Below are positions 1 through 7,878 of a stretch of DNA of 41,264 bases, one piece after another (within the stretch, counting starts at the first letter, position 1; every line of letters starts with the position of its first letter). A program made the position numbers and the translations under genes. The notes beneath the pieces were generated by a model, which worked only from the letters and a program-made list of their open reading frames with translations, made no database searches and was not told the DNA's origin. Source of the DNA: a virus; the IMG/VR virus record IMGVR_UViG_3300047552_000160, positions 1 to 41,264 of that record; one strand, 5' to 3'.

Positions 1-253
1 ATGTCTCACTATCGGTGGGCCAGTGTGCGAATGGAATCTCGGCATCTTTATCACTGGTGACAGGATTCTCAAACACAAGTCGAACATCTTTTTCAATACT
101 TTTAGTAGTGCTGAATGTATGCACCAAGCCACCAATAGTCACATTGTAACCAGTGTGACTGCTGTTTGCCTCGATATTTCCAATCTTCTTAACGCCATCA
201 GTGATGACCCATAGTTGATTTTTAATAATTGGTTTAGCTATTAAGTTGCTCAT
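1..253 (-). CDS. Conserved phage hypothetical protein, 3' end cut by window edge
   Basis: The frame opens with ATG at 253 (MSNLIAKPIIKNQLWV...) and stays open to the first base of the window, giving 84 residues without a stop. It overlaps the last 20 bases of the gene upstream, as is usual in this packed region. The N-terminal pattern, in which an IIKNQLWVITDG-like strand is followed by a short glycine-containing beta-rich segment, resembles a small hypothetical protein that I recall from T4-like marine phages. No catalytic motif is visible and the function is unknown. Confidence 0.7.
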   Translation of the reverse strand, partial: MSNLIAKPIIKNQLWVITDGVKKIGNIEANSSHTGYNVTIGGLVHTFSTTKSIEKDVRLVFENPVTSDKDAEIPFAHWPTDSET

Positions 254-770
254 TTTGTTCTTTCTTATGCGCGGTAATCGCCTCTGCTAATGCTAGATTA
301 ACAAAGTCATTGAACGTCATGTTACGCTCATGCGCCATCTTCATGTATTTTAACAGTTCCGCGTCATCGAAGTCAATAGCGATTAGTACACCAGTATCGT
401 AATCTTTACCAGCAAAGATTGCCTCAGCTTTTTCAATGTAATCAGCATCTACTTCCAAGTCGATATAATCAACGTCATCCCATGCCTGATTGCCATTTAC
501 TCCGCGCACAATCGCTTCAGCTGTATACAATCGGTGAATCTCGTCACTCGCAAACATACGATATGCGCGGTCATTACGCATATCATGGACTTGGACTTCG
601 TATACTTCTTGAGTCTTTGTGTCAAATGTGATAGTAGCAGAATGACCATCGTGATCACCATTCCAGTAATCAAGTGAGTATACGTTGCCGCCCCAGCATG
701 TCCAGTGATAATCACTGCCCTCGGTGATCTTATAATCTACCAGCTGTAACCATTGTTGTAATGTAATCAT
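234..770 (-). CDS. Hypothetical protein with ribbon-helix-helix-like C-terminus
   Basis: This is a 178-residue protein if the ATG at 770 is used. That start has GGAAA upstream and barely overlaps the preceding stop, so I prefer it to the TTG at 782. The N-terminal part is rich in Trp, Tyr and Asp (WTCWGGNVYSLDYWNGDHDG). The last 50 residues follow the pattern of a short strand (VLIAIDFDD) plus two helices (AELLKYMKMAHERN, FNDFVNLALAEAI), which resembles ribbon-helix-helix DNA-binding folds. The fold is an inference from pattern only, and no function is known. Confidence 0.75.
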   Translation of the reverse strand: MITLQQWLQLVDYKITEGSDYHWTCWGGNVYSLDYWNGDHDGHSATITFDTKTQEVYEVQVHDMRNDRAYRMFASDEIHRLYTAEAIVRGVNGNQAWDDVDYIDLEVDADYIEKAEAIFAGKDYDTGVLIAIDFDDAELLKYMKMAHERNMTFNDFVNLALAEAITAHKKEQNEQLNS

Positions 771-771
771 G

Positions 772-1008
772 TTAATTTCCAATCTTCAGTAAGTAAAGTG
801 TTGCCATGTTAGGGTCAAGTTTGACCACATCAGTAGGATATTTGTGTTTCCCACCGGATGATCTGCTACCTACGAATTGTACAGTTACCATCTTAGTGTT
901 TAACTTTTTGATAATTGCAATCCGTAGTGAGTTTCTCTCTGATGTCGCCACAACATCACCAACCTCTAGAGGTTGTCCCATAATATCATTTTTAATTTCG
1001 TCTGTCAT
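772..1008 (-). CDS. Small hypothetical protein, SH3/KOW-like
   Basis: The ATG at 1008 is preceded by AAAGGA. The 78 residues contain a beta-rich pattern (LEVGDVVATSERNSLRIAIIKKL...MVTVQFVG) reminiscent of small SH3-like or KOW barrels that bind RNA, DNA or protein. It ends with its stop touching the start region of the next gene, so the two are probably co-transcribed. The exact function is unknown. Confidence 0.7.
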   Translation of the reverse strand: MTDEIKNDIMGQPLEVGDVVATSERNSLRIAIIKKLNTKMVTVQFVGSRSSGGKHKYPTDVVKLDPNMATLYLLKIGN

Positions 1009-1016
1009 ATAATCCT

Positions 1017-1328
1017 TTATCTTCCACGACTCATTGAATACGTGTCCGCATATCGTCCAGAGCCGTTAACTGGTGTTCGCGTCTTCAAGTAGAGTTCTTC
1101 AATCTTGCGATACTTCGCCCGCACAGGTACTGGTGCATGACTAGCAAGATAATGAATCTGACTAAACACGCGAATTTGGTGAACTCGATGCACATCACAG
1201 TCACGCAAATATCTCGAACGACTCATCCAATTGAACTCTGCCAGTGAACCACCAGTCTTGCGTCGATACTGCATAGCTGCTAGTTTATCGAACCCGTGTG
1301 GTCTAAATGCCTTATTTTTAATGTTCAT
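1017..1328 (-). CDS. Small basic hypothetical protein
   Basis: Translation from ATG at 1328 gives 103 residues. A TTG two codons upstream is less likely, because AAGG lies at a workable distance from the ATG. The protein is strongly basic, with many Arg residues (YRRKTGG, MSRSRYLRD, YSMSRGR) and several Tyr and His. It starts inside the last 11 bases of the preceding gene, implying translational coupling. I see no known motif; a nucleic-acid-binding role is possible from charge alone. Confidence 0.65.
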   Translation of the reverse strand: MNIKNKAFRPHGFDKLAAMQYRRKTGGSLAEFNWMSRSRYLRDCDVHRVHQIRVFSQIHYLASHAPVPVRAKYRKIEELYLKTRTPVNGSGRYADTYSMSRGR

Positions 1329-1944
1329 TACCAATTACCTTATTTGATATTACTATTCGTCTAGCTTCGTAGTTTTTTGAATCACCCCATGGCGCATCTG
1401 GTGATCTGATCAACAGATTGTGGAGAGCTAATTTATCAGACAACAACTCAATGTGGTTCTTTACTCCGCCAGTCGATTCAAAGAAGTTTACCATATACAC
1501 GTTCAAATTCCTATCAAACGCTTCATCAATTGTTCTGAGCCAGAACCTCTGACCATCCGCAGTGTGTCGATGGTCAGTCATTACTGCACCATGTATGGGT
1601 AATAGCAGGTCAAAGAATACGTGTGATGTTAAATTTCTACTTTCAAATACTCCACGGTCTCTCCATTGTATCATTTCTTTAACTACTGTGGTGCCTAATA
1701 AATTGTAGTACTCTTCTTTCCATTTCATATAGTACAGAACTGTTACTCTATGTGGGTCCACCATAATGAATCGATTACCATGTTTATATAATTGATTCCC
1801 GAGCTGAGTGGTCTCCAGCAACGTACCATTCCTGAGTACGGCAGCGGCTAATTCTTTGTTATTCTTAGACACGCCAAATCCCATGTCCGGATCTACCGTA
1901 ACAATGTTCCTTGGCATCTCAGTCATAACAAACTTTTTAGTCAT
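1318..1944 (-). CDS. Hypothetical protein, 208 aa
   Basis: The start ATG at 1944 follows an AAGAGAA purine stretch. The protein is soluble, mixed alpha/beta, and has no membrane segment. Notable segments are TVDPDMGFGVSKNNKELAAAV near the N-terminus, a central MVDPHRVTVLYYMKWKEEYY, and a His-rich stretch (VMTDHRHTADGQRFW). I do not recognise the family. It sits in a run of small genes downstream of RNase H, so an early accessory role is likely. Confidence 0.7.
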   Translation of the reverse strand: MTKKFVMTEMPRNIVTVDPDMGFGVSKNNKELAAAVLRNGTLLETTQLGNQLYKHGNRFIMVDPHRVTVLYYMKWKEEYYNLLGTTVVKEMIQWRDRGVFESRNLTSHVFFDLLLPIHGAVMTDHRHTADGQRFWLRTIDEAFDRNLNVYMVNFFESTGGVKNHIELLSDKLALHNLLIRSPDAPWGDSKNYEARRIVISNKVIGNEH

Positions 1945-1946
1945 GA

Positions 1947-2147
1947 TTACCAGTTCTCTTCATCAGTGACCACAATCTTAACAGTGGCTTCGCGTCCGTT
2001 TAATTCAGTCACATACTCTAAGTCGAGTGAGTATCCAATACCACTGCTGTTCTCAAAGTTAATCCAGAAGTTCTGTCTAATATCATTCTCTTTGATAATC
2101 TGCGCAATGACGGCAATGTCGGCAGCGTTCATCATAATTCTACTCAT
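1947..2147 (-). CDS. Small hypothetical protein coupled to RNase H gene
   Basis: The start is fixed by an ATGA overlap (2144-2147) with the stop of the RNase H gene and by GGAG seven bases upstream; an in-frame ATG at 2180 would bury 33 bases in rnh. The 66-residue product (MSRIMMNAADIAVIAQII...) has an N-terminal helix followed by beta strands (WINFENSSGIGYSLDLEYV, ATVKIVVTD). The function is unknown. Confidence 0.75.
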   Translation of the reverse strand: MSRIMMNAADIAVIAQIIKENDIRQNFWINFENSSGIGYSLDLEYVTELNGREATVKIVVTDEENW

Positions 2148-3154
2148 TTTAATTCTCCAGTATATGCGCTGTTTAGCCATTTGCCGAAGTGAGTTGCTTG
2201 TTCACCAATTTTTGCCAAGTTGTGTTTACCAGCAAATTTTAAGAAGTGGAACCCGACATTCTGCACAGGCTCAGTTTTTAGACCTTCACGTATACTAGCA
2301 TCAACTGCGGCTTTAACATCGTCTGGTTGGGCTTTTAAATCGATTAGGGTGACGTTTCTGTTGTAGTCGTCTAGTACACGGTGTTCAACGCCATTGTGAT
2401 CAGTCCAACGATTCATCATCATTGAGTTCCAGTTGAATCCCTTTTCGAATCGATCGGCAAACGCATCTAACAAACCAATAGTCTTTTTGGTAGCCTTGGT
2501 GCGAACACCAGGGTACGCACTAAACACGTTGTCAGATGAATCACCTCTAATGCATTTTTCAAACAGAATCCATGCTGGGTCACCAAGAGTCTTTGGCTCT
2601 TTAGTCTTGCTGTCTTTAATGGGACGATCACGACTGTCAAAGTAACCCTCTAGTGTAATGAACTGGTCATTGACGCCGTTGAATTGTTTAACATTTGGTG
2701 CAATAAGTTGTAGGAAGTCGGTATCACTGCTGATAATGTAGTGTTCGTCTTCTGGGTGTAGGTGAATGAATCGTGCGATCAAGTCGTCTGCTTCAGCCGT
2801 AGGACAGCGTAGGACAGATACGTTTGTTTTTTCACGTAGATATGTGATCAACTCTTCGTAAGTTTCCCAGAAGAGAGCATCAAGTGCCAATTCCTCGTCA
2901 GTTAAACTAGCACGATTAACTGCGCGATTGGCTTTGTATGGTGTGTAGAAGTCTTTGCGCCATGAGCGGCCTTCAGTACAAAACACGATGTGACATTCAT
3001 CACTACCACCAAAGCGACGAATCACGCTTTGAATTGAACTGAAGGTAAGGTGTAAGCTCATGCCAAGCTTTTCCTCGTCAGTGGACATGCGTGATGCCAC
3101 GTAACGACTTTTGAAGTACAGGTTAGCCGTATCAATAAGAATATATTTTTTCAT
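2144..3154 (-). CDS. rnh: RNase H, T4-type 5'-3' flap exonuclease
   Basis: This 336-residue protein belongs to the FEN/T4 RNase H family, which removes RNA primers and short flaps from Okazaki fragments. Metal-binding acidic motifs are visible in the expected order: D8 in ILIDTANLYFKSRYV, EADDLIARFI near residue 119, and SSDTDFLQL about 20 residues later. The length is close to T4 RNase H (about 305). The ATG lies directly behind a sigma70-like promoter that carries an inverted repeat, with no leader for a ribosome-binding site. It heads a string of small genes reading toward position 1. Confidence 0.92.
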   Translation of the reverse strand: MKKYILIDTANLYFKSRYVASRMSTDEEKLGMSLHLTFSSIQSVIRRFGGSDECHIVFCTEGRSWRKDFYTPYKANRAVNRASLTDEELALDALFWETYEELITYLREKTNVSVLRCPTAEADDLIARFIHLHPEDEHYIISSDTDFLQLIAPNVKQFNGVNDQFITLEGYFDSRDRPIKDSKTKEPKTLGDPAWILFEKCIRGDSSDNVFSAYPGVRTKATKKTIGLLDAFADRFEKGFNWNSMMMNRWTDHNGVEHRVLDDYNRNVTLIDLKAQPDDVKAAVDASIREGLKTEPVQNVGFHFLKFAGKHNLAKIGEQATHFGKWLNSAYTGELK

Positions 3155-3189
3155 ACGCCAAGTGTAACATATCTTGGCGTATTTGTCAA
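3155..3189 (-). promoter_or_regulatory. Sigma70-like promoter with inverted repeat, abutting rnh start
   Basis: TTGACA (3184-3189) and TACACT (3161-3166) are separated by 17 nt. Only six bases lie between the -10 box and the ATG, so the predicted first transcribed base is the A of ATG. A perfect 9-bp inverted repeat, TACGCCAAG at 3154-3162 and CTTGGCGTA at 3173-3181, straddles the -10 element and could be an operator or a transcript hairpin. Confidence 0.75.
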
Positions 3190-3195
3190 CAGTTT

Positions 3196-3633
3196 TTAAC
3201 TGATTTCGGATCTACCGCCACCAAGTGGCTTTCTATTAAGAGGTGGGCGAATATCGTCATCACTTCGATTAGCTGGGTCAGCTATCTTTTGCTCATAGAC
3301 TTCAAGGGCAACATTCCGACATACACTTTGGAACCATCGATCAATCACCACGTCATCAGTGTCATTTTCATTCTGATGATATCCGGCACGAATCAGCTTG
3401 CGTAGGAATGCCGCATTCCAATCCAATTCGAACGCACCGCTATTAATATTTTCAGGGTCGATATCAACTGAGATAATGGACACCCATGGCTCGTCCTTGG
3501 CAGTAGCGGCTTCTTTAGCTGCTTGGCGCGCTTTAGCTTCCAAGTCTTCTTTTGGCTTGCTAACGCGAGTCTTTTTCTGCTTTTGCGCAACGGCTGGCTT
3601 TGGGGCGAATAGGTTTTTTAATTTATTAAACAT
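3196..3633 (-). CDS. Conserved T4-like phage hypothetical protein
   Basis: This 145-residue protein has a basic, Lys/Ala-rich N-terminal segment (about residues 1-45) followed by a conserved-looking domain with PWVSIISVDIDPENINSGAFELDW and a Trp/Cys/Arg helix (DRWFQSVCRNVALEVYEQ). I recall similar proteins, annotated only as hypothetical, in marine T4-like phages. Its start has only a weak purine stretch. A UUCG-capped hairpin lies just upstream of it. The function is unknown. Confidence 0.75.
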   Translation of the reverse strand: MFNKLKNLFAPKPAVAQKQKKTRVSKPKEDLEAKARQAAKEAATAKDEPWVSIISVDIDPENINSGAFELDWNAAFLRKLIRAGYHQNENDTDDVVIDRWFQSVCRNVALEVYEQKIADPANRSDDDIRPPLNRKPLGGGRSEIS

Positions 3634-3652
3634 AGTGGTCTTTCAGTGCAGA

Positions 3653-3670
3653 AGGGACCCGAAGGTCCCT
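3653..3670 (-). terminator. UUCG tetraloop hairpin between genes
   Basis: On the minus strand a 7-bp stem (AGGGACC / GGTCCCT) closes a TTCG loop, the very stable C(UUCG)G form. It lies in the 40-bp gap between the 195-aa gene and the 145-aa gene. Only a short pyrimidine stretch follows, so it may be a weak terminator or an mRNA-stabilising hairpin. Confidence 0.55.
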
Positions 3671-3673
3671 ATA

Positions 3674-4261
3674 TCAGAATTCAAACAAATCTGGGTCGTC
3701 TGTAATTTCTTTTAACGGACGTGGTAATTTATATACTTTTGTCTTTGTAGGGTCACGCTTATTTAGCAATGGTAACAAGCCCTTAAAGTCATTTTTGTGT
3801 TGTTGGCACAATTCACCTTCAATCCATTCTGCTTGTTCTTCTAGTGTAGCTTCTACTAGACACTTTCTAAAGTTAGGATTAACAGTCCAGATGCCTACAA
3901 CGTAGTTGTTACGATTGAGTGCGTCTTCTGGTAATACACCAGCAGCAACTAAACGACGAACACCTTTAATAAAGTCGGTACCATGATCACTTGCCATGAA
4001 CTCTGACCAACCTTCTAAGTTTGATACTTGACGAACAATACGCTCACATTGTTGCAATTGGTTGATTCGATCATCACTTGGTGCGGTCATGCCTGCTTTG
4101 AGGAAGACCATGCGCATTTGATCTCGTGGAACAAAACAAATACCATAAGCGCAGGCTTTGGTGTTCATCTTCTTTACGATGCTGTAGATTTCATTAGCTT
4201 TCTTTAGTTCATTCAAGCGAATTAACTTGTCTGGTTTATATAAATTAATGTTGTTAAACAT
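3674..4261 (-). CDS. Hypothetical protein, 195 aa
   Basis: The ATG at 4261 has AAGGAAA upstream and its own sigma70-like promoter. The protein is soluble and mostly helical, with a Cys-containing segment (KACAYGICFVPRDQMRMVFLKAGM) and Trp motifs (GWSEFMASDHG, QAEWIEGELCQQH). I do not recognise the family. Its separate promoter, between uvsE and the rnh operon, suggests it is made early. Confidence 0.75.
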   Translation of the reverse strand: MFNNINLYKPDKLIRLNELKKANEIYSIVKKMNTKACAYGICFVPRDQMRMVFLKAGMTAPSDDRINQLQQCERIVRQVSNLEGWSEFMASDHGTDFIKGVRRLVAAGVLPEDALNRNNYVVGIWTVNPNFRKCLVEATLEEQAEWIEGELCQQHKNDFKGLLPLLNKRDPTKTKVYKLPRPLKEITDDPDLFEF

Positions 4262-4281
4262 AGGTTTCCTTCTTTGTTAGT

Positions 4282-4319
4282 GAGCTGGTAATGTTAGCTC
4301 GGTTGGTAAATCTTGTCAA
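4282..4319 (-). promoter_or_regulatory. Sigma70-like promoter for the 195-aa gene
   Basis: TTGACA (4314-4319), a 17-nt spacer, and TAACAT (4291-4296). A short inverted repeat (GAGCT at 4282-4286, AGCTC at 4296-4300) flanks the -10 box, as in the rnh and uvsE promoters. The gene's ATG is about 30 bases downstream with a good ribosome-binding site. Confidence 0.65.
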
Positions 4320-4340
4320 GAGTGGAGACTTCCAATCTCT

Positions 4341-5348
4341 TTATTTTGTCCACTCATCATAGAGTTTAAATGACGCTAAGTTTTTTGCTTTGGATTCCAC
4401 CATGCAATCTGCCCATGACCAATGTGCACGTGCTAAGTCGTTACTAGCTTTGTTCCACATGAAGTCAGAGTGTGCGCGGAGCTTTTGTTTTTTGTGACCA
4501 GATTCCATTAGTGCAGCCATTTGGGGCAATACATGGCAGTCATGCCCAACCAAGACATCTTCTCTAGACAGGGAGTAATGCATTGTAGGACGAATAGACT
4601 TCCAGCTGTCAATGATCCGTGTAATTCTGGCATCTTGAGGATCCATGTAAGACCCTTCTCGAACCCAATAATGGTGCAGGTCAAGAACAGTAGGTATAAT
4701 ATCGCTAAGACTGAGACAATCATCTAACCCCCATGTGTTTTCTTCATTCTCCACTGTGATTACATTCCGTGCTTCTGGTGAGAGTCGTGCGTATGCTTCG
4801 CGCATACCTACTGGACCGCGTTTACCAGACACGTGAATGTTGCATTTTGCATCCTGGAATGTTTTACCATAACCCATGTACCGCAAAACATCAACGTGAT
4901 ACTCGAATTCAGCAATTGAATTGTTTACGATGTTTGGGTTGTCAGAAGCCAGCACGACGAATTGCCCCGGATGCATTGATAAGCGAACATCACGTTCACG
5001 AGCAATACTACCAACATCTGCCAAGTGGCGCTCAAGATATTGACGAACATCTGGTAACTGCCAATAGTGGCTCCAAGCGTCATGAGTATATGCCGGAAGT
5101 ACATCGCTTCCGATACGCACCATACGGAGACCTTCATCTAATTCTCCTACTCGCGTTACTAGATTTTTGATAGCGGCGATATTAGCTACCATCAAGTCCC
5201 ATAGTTTCTCTTCAGCTACCGAGCGTGTCTGTCGATTGAGCCATGATATGGTAGTAGTACCGATTCTAGTTTCTGGAATCGACACGATGCCTTTTGTTGG
5301 ATGTGACTCCGACAAGATACAGGCAAAACCAACACGTTTAATGGTCAT
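4341..5348 (-). CDS. uvsE: UV damage endonuclease (UvsE/UvdE)
   Basis: This 335-residue TIM-barrel-type UV-damage endonuclease nicks DNA 5' of UV photoproducts, giving a repair route independent of nucleotide excision. Family signatures are visible in order: RVGFACI at the N-terminus, RIGSDVLP, LSMHPGQFVVL, CNIHVSGKRG, VENEENTWGLDD, TVLDLHHYW and MHYSLSRED, which contain the His and Glu metal ligands. I chose the ATG at 5348 because GGAG sits six bases upstream; the longer frame starts with TTG. It has its own sigma70-like promoter. T4 uses the unrelated DenV for this task. Confidence 0.93.
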   Translation of the reverse strand: MTIKRVGFACILSESHPTKGIVSIPETRIGTTTISWLNRQTRSVAEEKLWDLMVANIAAIKNLVTRVGELDEGLRMVRIGSDVLPAYTHDAWSHYWQLPDVRQYLERHLADVGSIARERDVRLSMHPGQFVVLASDNPNIVNNSIAEFEYHVDVLRYMGYGKTFQDAKCNIHVSGKRGPVGMREAYARLSPEARNVITVENEENTWGLDDCLSLSDIIPTVLDLHHYWVREGSYMDPQDARITRIIDSWKSIRPTMHYSLSREDVLVGHDCHVLPQMAALMESGHKKQKLRAHSDFMWNKASNDLARAHWSWADCMVESKAKNLASFKLYDEWTK

Positions 5349-5363
5349 AGTAAACTCCAAATA

Positions 5364-5400
5364 AAAGGGATAGTATACTGTATCCCTTTGTAGTTGTCAA
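5364..5400 (-). promoter_or_regulatory. Sigma70-like promoter with palindromic operator for uvsE
   Basis: TTGACA (5395-5400), a 17-nt spacer, and TATACT (5372-5377) form a near-consensus promoter. A perfect 9-bp inverted repeat (AAAGGGATA at 5364-5372, TATCCCTTT at 5381-5389) surrounds the -10 box. An SD-containing leader follows. Confidence 0.8.
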
Positions 5401-5867
5401 TTCTTTTTTGTATTTTCAGCTTCTGCCACACGCTTGCGTAGAGAGGATGAACTGAATGAATGGTCACGACTGTTGAAGACACATTTGATTCCGCGATCAC
5501 TGCCTTCCTTGCGACCGGTAAAGTCTTGGTTCTGGTATTCTACACCAAGGATTCGCACATCAAGTGGCAAGATTAGCATTAAGTCGCGCAGGTCTTGTTC
5601 AGTTTGGTATACTACAATTTCATCTACGAATCTACAGGCGCTCAGTTGAATCTGGCGCTCAACAATACTCTGAATTGGTTTGTTCTTGGTGTCTGGTCGA
5701 TCAATTGTTGGATCTGTTTGTAAGCCAGCAATTAGGTAATCACAGTGATTCTTTGCTTCGGCTAACATTGCCATGTGTCCAGCGTGTGGTCCTAAATCAA
5801 AGGTACTGAAGGTAATACCGATGACTTTGCCTTCATCTTTTAATTGTTTAATTTTATTAAATATCAT
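5397..5867 (-). CDS. Nucleotidyltransferase of the cytidylyltransferase-like family
   Basis: This 156-residue protein has the HxGH-type nucleotide-binding signature near its start (TFSTFDLGPHAGHMAML, with H28 and H31) and a C-terminal SSSSLRKRV that corresponds to the second family signature (ISSTxIR). Such enzymes transfer CMP or AMP to phosphorylated substrates, as in glycerol-3-phosphate cytidylyltransferase or the RfaE adenylyltransferase domain. There is one extra residue inside the first signature. The substrate cannot be told from the sequence. It begins within an ATGA overlap with the preceding gene. Confidence 0.85.
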   Translation of the reverse strand: MIFNKIKQLKDEGKVIGITFSTFDLGPHAGHMAMLAEAKNHCDYLIAGLQTDPTIDRPDTKNKPIQSIVERQIQLSACRFVDEIVVYQTEQDLRDLMLILPLDVRILGVEYQNQDFTGRKEGSDRGIKCVFNSRDHSFSSSSLRKRVAEAENTKKN

Positions 5868-6094
5868 TTTGTGAATTTATTTGGATACTCCAAGTGGAAC
5901 ACTTCTACGTGATTCCCTTTAAGGAGTTGAACTGTTTGCTCATTTTGCGCATCAGTTTCTGTTAAGTACACACCGGTTCCAAGAATAAGCCCATTGACAG
6001 TTGCGCCTGTTCCCACAAGACTGAATGAACCAGTACTGCTTTGTTGAACTACGATGTACAAATCATGGTGATTTGGTCTGGCAATGGGCTTCAT
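5864..6094 (-). CDS. Small hypothetical protein
   Basis: A 76-residue, beta-rich small protein (DLYIVVQQSSTGSFSLVGTGATVNG...). Its stop overlaps the start of the nucleotidyltransferase gene as ATGA (5864-5867), so the two are translationally coupled. No motif is recognised. Confidence 0.7.
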   Translation of the reverse strand: MKPIARPNHHDLYIVVQQSSTGSFSLVGTGATVNGLILGTGVYLTETDAQNEQTVQLLKGNHVEVFHLEYPNKFTK

Positions 6095-6104
6095 TTAGAT
6101 CACC

Positions 6105-6326
6105 TTATAGCAAGATGCCAAATTTGTAAGCGTCAGCGCCCCATTGGTCTTTCGAGTTCTTACCAGACATATACTTTGTGAATTGCTGGAACACATAGTT
6201 CCGCATATCATAAAGAGTAGCCTCATCATATTTGAAGCCTGAATCCACACAGAATTCTTTATATAGTTCCAAATCGTTAAAGATTTGACGAACTTTAGGG
6301 TTTGGTGCGAATGTAGTTTTTGCCAT
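6105..6326 (-). CDS. Small conserved T4-like phage protein
   Basis: This 73-residue protein reads KTTFAPNPKVRQIFNDLELYKEFCVDSG and ends FTKYMSGKNSKDQWGADAYKFG. I recall a widespread, uncharacterised small protein of T4-like phages with the same architecture (helical; PNPRVKQIFDDL-like start and a basic KNxxxW centre). The ribosome-binding site is AAAGGAAA-like. The function is unknown. Confidence 0.8.
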   Translation of the reverse strand: MAKTTFAPNPKVRQIFNDLELYKEFCVDSGFKYDEATLYDMRNYVFQQFTKYMSGKNSKDQWGADAYKFGILL

Positions 6327-6337
6327 TTTATTTCCTT

Positions 6338-6676
6338 TTAAATAGCGGTTGATAGGTTAGGTTTGTGAGTATGGTACTCTTTAGTAAATGCGACACCGGA
6401 GTTGTTGTTGATAACTTGAACTTCGATATCACGCTCTGAATAAAGTTTGATGACTTCACGGTAAATGCCGTCAGCTACTTCTTCAAAGTTCTTTGCGGAC
6501 TGATCAACGGTACTGGCATATGCATTAACTGCCGCCAATACTTCTTCAAAGTTGATTTCAGTACCCGATTTATTCTCAATAGTGATTTGACTATCGATAC
6601 TGTTGCCCATGTCTAGACGTAGTGTGTATAGACTACGCGCGGCAGCAATAATTCTGTCTTGTGTTGTTTGTGTCAT
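6338..6676 (-). CDS. Hypothetical protein, 112 aa
   Basis: The start is set at ATG 6676 by an ATGA overlap (6673-6676) with the preceding gene; a longer frame to 6715 would lie inside that gene. The product (MTQTTQDRIIAAARSLYTLRL...) is helical in its first 90 residues. The end resembles a beta hairpin (IEVQVINNNSGVAFTKEYHTH). The family is unrecognised. Confidence 0.7.
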   Translation of the reverse strand: MTQTTQDRIIAAARSLYTLRLDMGNSIDSQITIENKSGTEINFEEVLAAVNAYASTVDQSAKNFEEVADGIYREVIKLYSERDIEVQVINNNSGVAFTKEYHTHKPNLSTAI

Positions 6677-7065
6677 AGTAGGCCATCTGGTAAATTTTGG
6701 TTGTACTGCTGGCATAATAATACCAGCAGTTCGAATTTCTCTTCCTCACTCTTTAGAGCATCGTGCGCTTCTTTGAGATTGGGATGCTCAGCTATTAGTT
6801 TAGCACGAAGTTGTTCTTCTGTGCGCTTCTGGCGAGTCCATTCAAGGAGAGATTTAGCATCATACGATAAATCAACACTGGCAAATGAGCCACCAATAGC
6901 TACCCATTGAGAGCCATCGTAGATTTTAAAGTCTTGTGAGTCAAAGTCATATCTAATTTGGCCCTGCATATGGGCAGACGATGAGTGATTTTTGCTAATG
7001 TGGGGGAAGGTATTACCTCCCGTCACTTCAACGTATCCACTACCGGTGTTGATTCCTCTAATCAT
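6673..7065 (-). CDS. Conserved hypothetical protein with fibre-like strand motif
   Basis: 130 residues. The first half contains MQGQIRYDFDSQDFKIYDGSQWVAIG, close to a motif common in phage fibre and structural proteins (QxRYDxxxQxxxVYDGSxW). The second half is a charged helical segment (LLEWTRQKRTEEQLRAKL...EEEKFELLVLLCQQY). It begins immediately after the gp45 stop. The split character suggests a small bridging protein, but no function can be assigned. Confidence 0.7.
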   Translation of the reverse strand: MIRGINTGSGYVEVTGGNTFPHISKNHSSSAHMQGQIRYDFDSQDFKIYDGSQWVAIGGSFASVDLSYDAKSLLEWTRQKRTEEQLRAKLIAEHPNLKEAHDALKSEEEKFELLVLLCQQYNQNLPDGLL

Positions 7066-7066
7066 A

Positions 7067-7798
7067 TTAACGTGATTGTGCTGGGATTAAGTATTCGTAG
7101 TCTGCCATGCCAGAGTCTACGGTGATCTTCATAGCACCAGCATCACTGATGTATACTTTCTTGTCGCCTTGAAGATCCATGATTGCCAAGAATTGCTTTA
7201 CTGGCCAGCTCCATGCTTTGCTCAATGTGCCAGTAACGCCGCCTTCAAACACGAAGTTACCAGAGTGACTAGACACGTCACCAAAGAAGATTTTTAAATC
7301 GCCACCGTCTGTCTTAGTAACGAACGTGGTTTCTTCGCTATTAGCAGAGGCTTGTTTCTTCATACGAGCAACGTTTGCGACTTTTGGTTCAAACTCAACG
7401 TTCCAAGTAGCACCAGCAAATTTAACTGGTTTAATCTTTTCTTCAACAATGGTTTGCGACATCAAGCGATAGTTGTTGATGAAGTCACCAGTTGATGTTT
7501 CAAAGTGAATGGAAGCTGGTACGTTCTCACCATCTTTGTCTTGGTGAGTCATCTTCACTGTAGCAGTGGCATCATACTCTTCAAAAGATAAGATAGTGCG
7601 AAGTTTGCCCAAATTAGGCATACCGAATGTGCCAGCAAATTGATCATTAGGAGTTTTAAATTTACCACTGATGATAACTGTACGATCTTCTGCGATACTA
7701 GCTAACGCGGTTTCTTTGTCAGTACCTGATACTTTGATCAAGTCGATAAAGCCAAGTTGGGCTGTGTGTGCGATTACGTCTTGTAAATGATTTTTCAT
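7067..7798 (-). CDS. 45: Sliding clamp, DNA polymerase processivity factor
   Basis: 243 residues, close to T4 gp45 (228), with clamp-type beta-rich repeats and the segment FGMPNLGKLRTILSFEEY typical of T4-like clamps outside the enterobacterial group. In T4 the gp45 trimer is loaded by gp44/62, tethers gp43 to DNA and also activates late transcription at TATAAATA promoters, many of which occur here. It follows the gp43 C-terminal piece directly, with its own sigma70-like promoter (TTGACT-17-TATCAT), and has AAGGAAA before the ATG. Confidence 0.93.
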   Translation of the reverse strand: MKNHLQDVIAHTAQLGFIDLIKVSGTDKETALASIAEDRTVIISGKFKTPNDQFAGTFGMPNLGKLRTILSFEEYDATATVKMTHQDKDGENVPASIHFETSTGDFINNYRLMSQTIVEEKIKPVKFAGATWNVEFEPKVANVARMKKQASANSEETTFVTKTDGGDLKIFFGDVSSHSGNFVFEGGVTGTLSKAWSWPVKQFLAIMDLQGDKKVYISDAGAMKITVDSGMADYEYLIPAQSR

Positions 7799-7823
7799 TG
7801 TTAATGTTTCCTTCTATTTGTTA

Positions 7824-7861
7824 ATGATATCAATTAGTGCCAACAGAGTCAACACTAATTG
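7824..7861 (-). promoter_or_regulatory. Sigma70-like promoter and inverted repeat upstream of gene 45
   Basis: TTGACT (7847-7852), a 17-nt spacer, and TATCAT (7824-7829). A perfect 9-bp inverted repeat, CAATTAGTG at 7831-7839 and CACTAATTG at 7853-7861, encloses the -35 box and spacer. No U-tract follows, so it is better read as an operator-like element than as a terminator for gene 43. Confidence 0.7.
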
Positions 7862-7878
7862 GATTACTAGTGTCCAAT

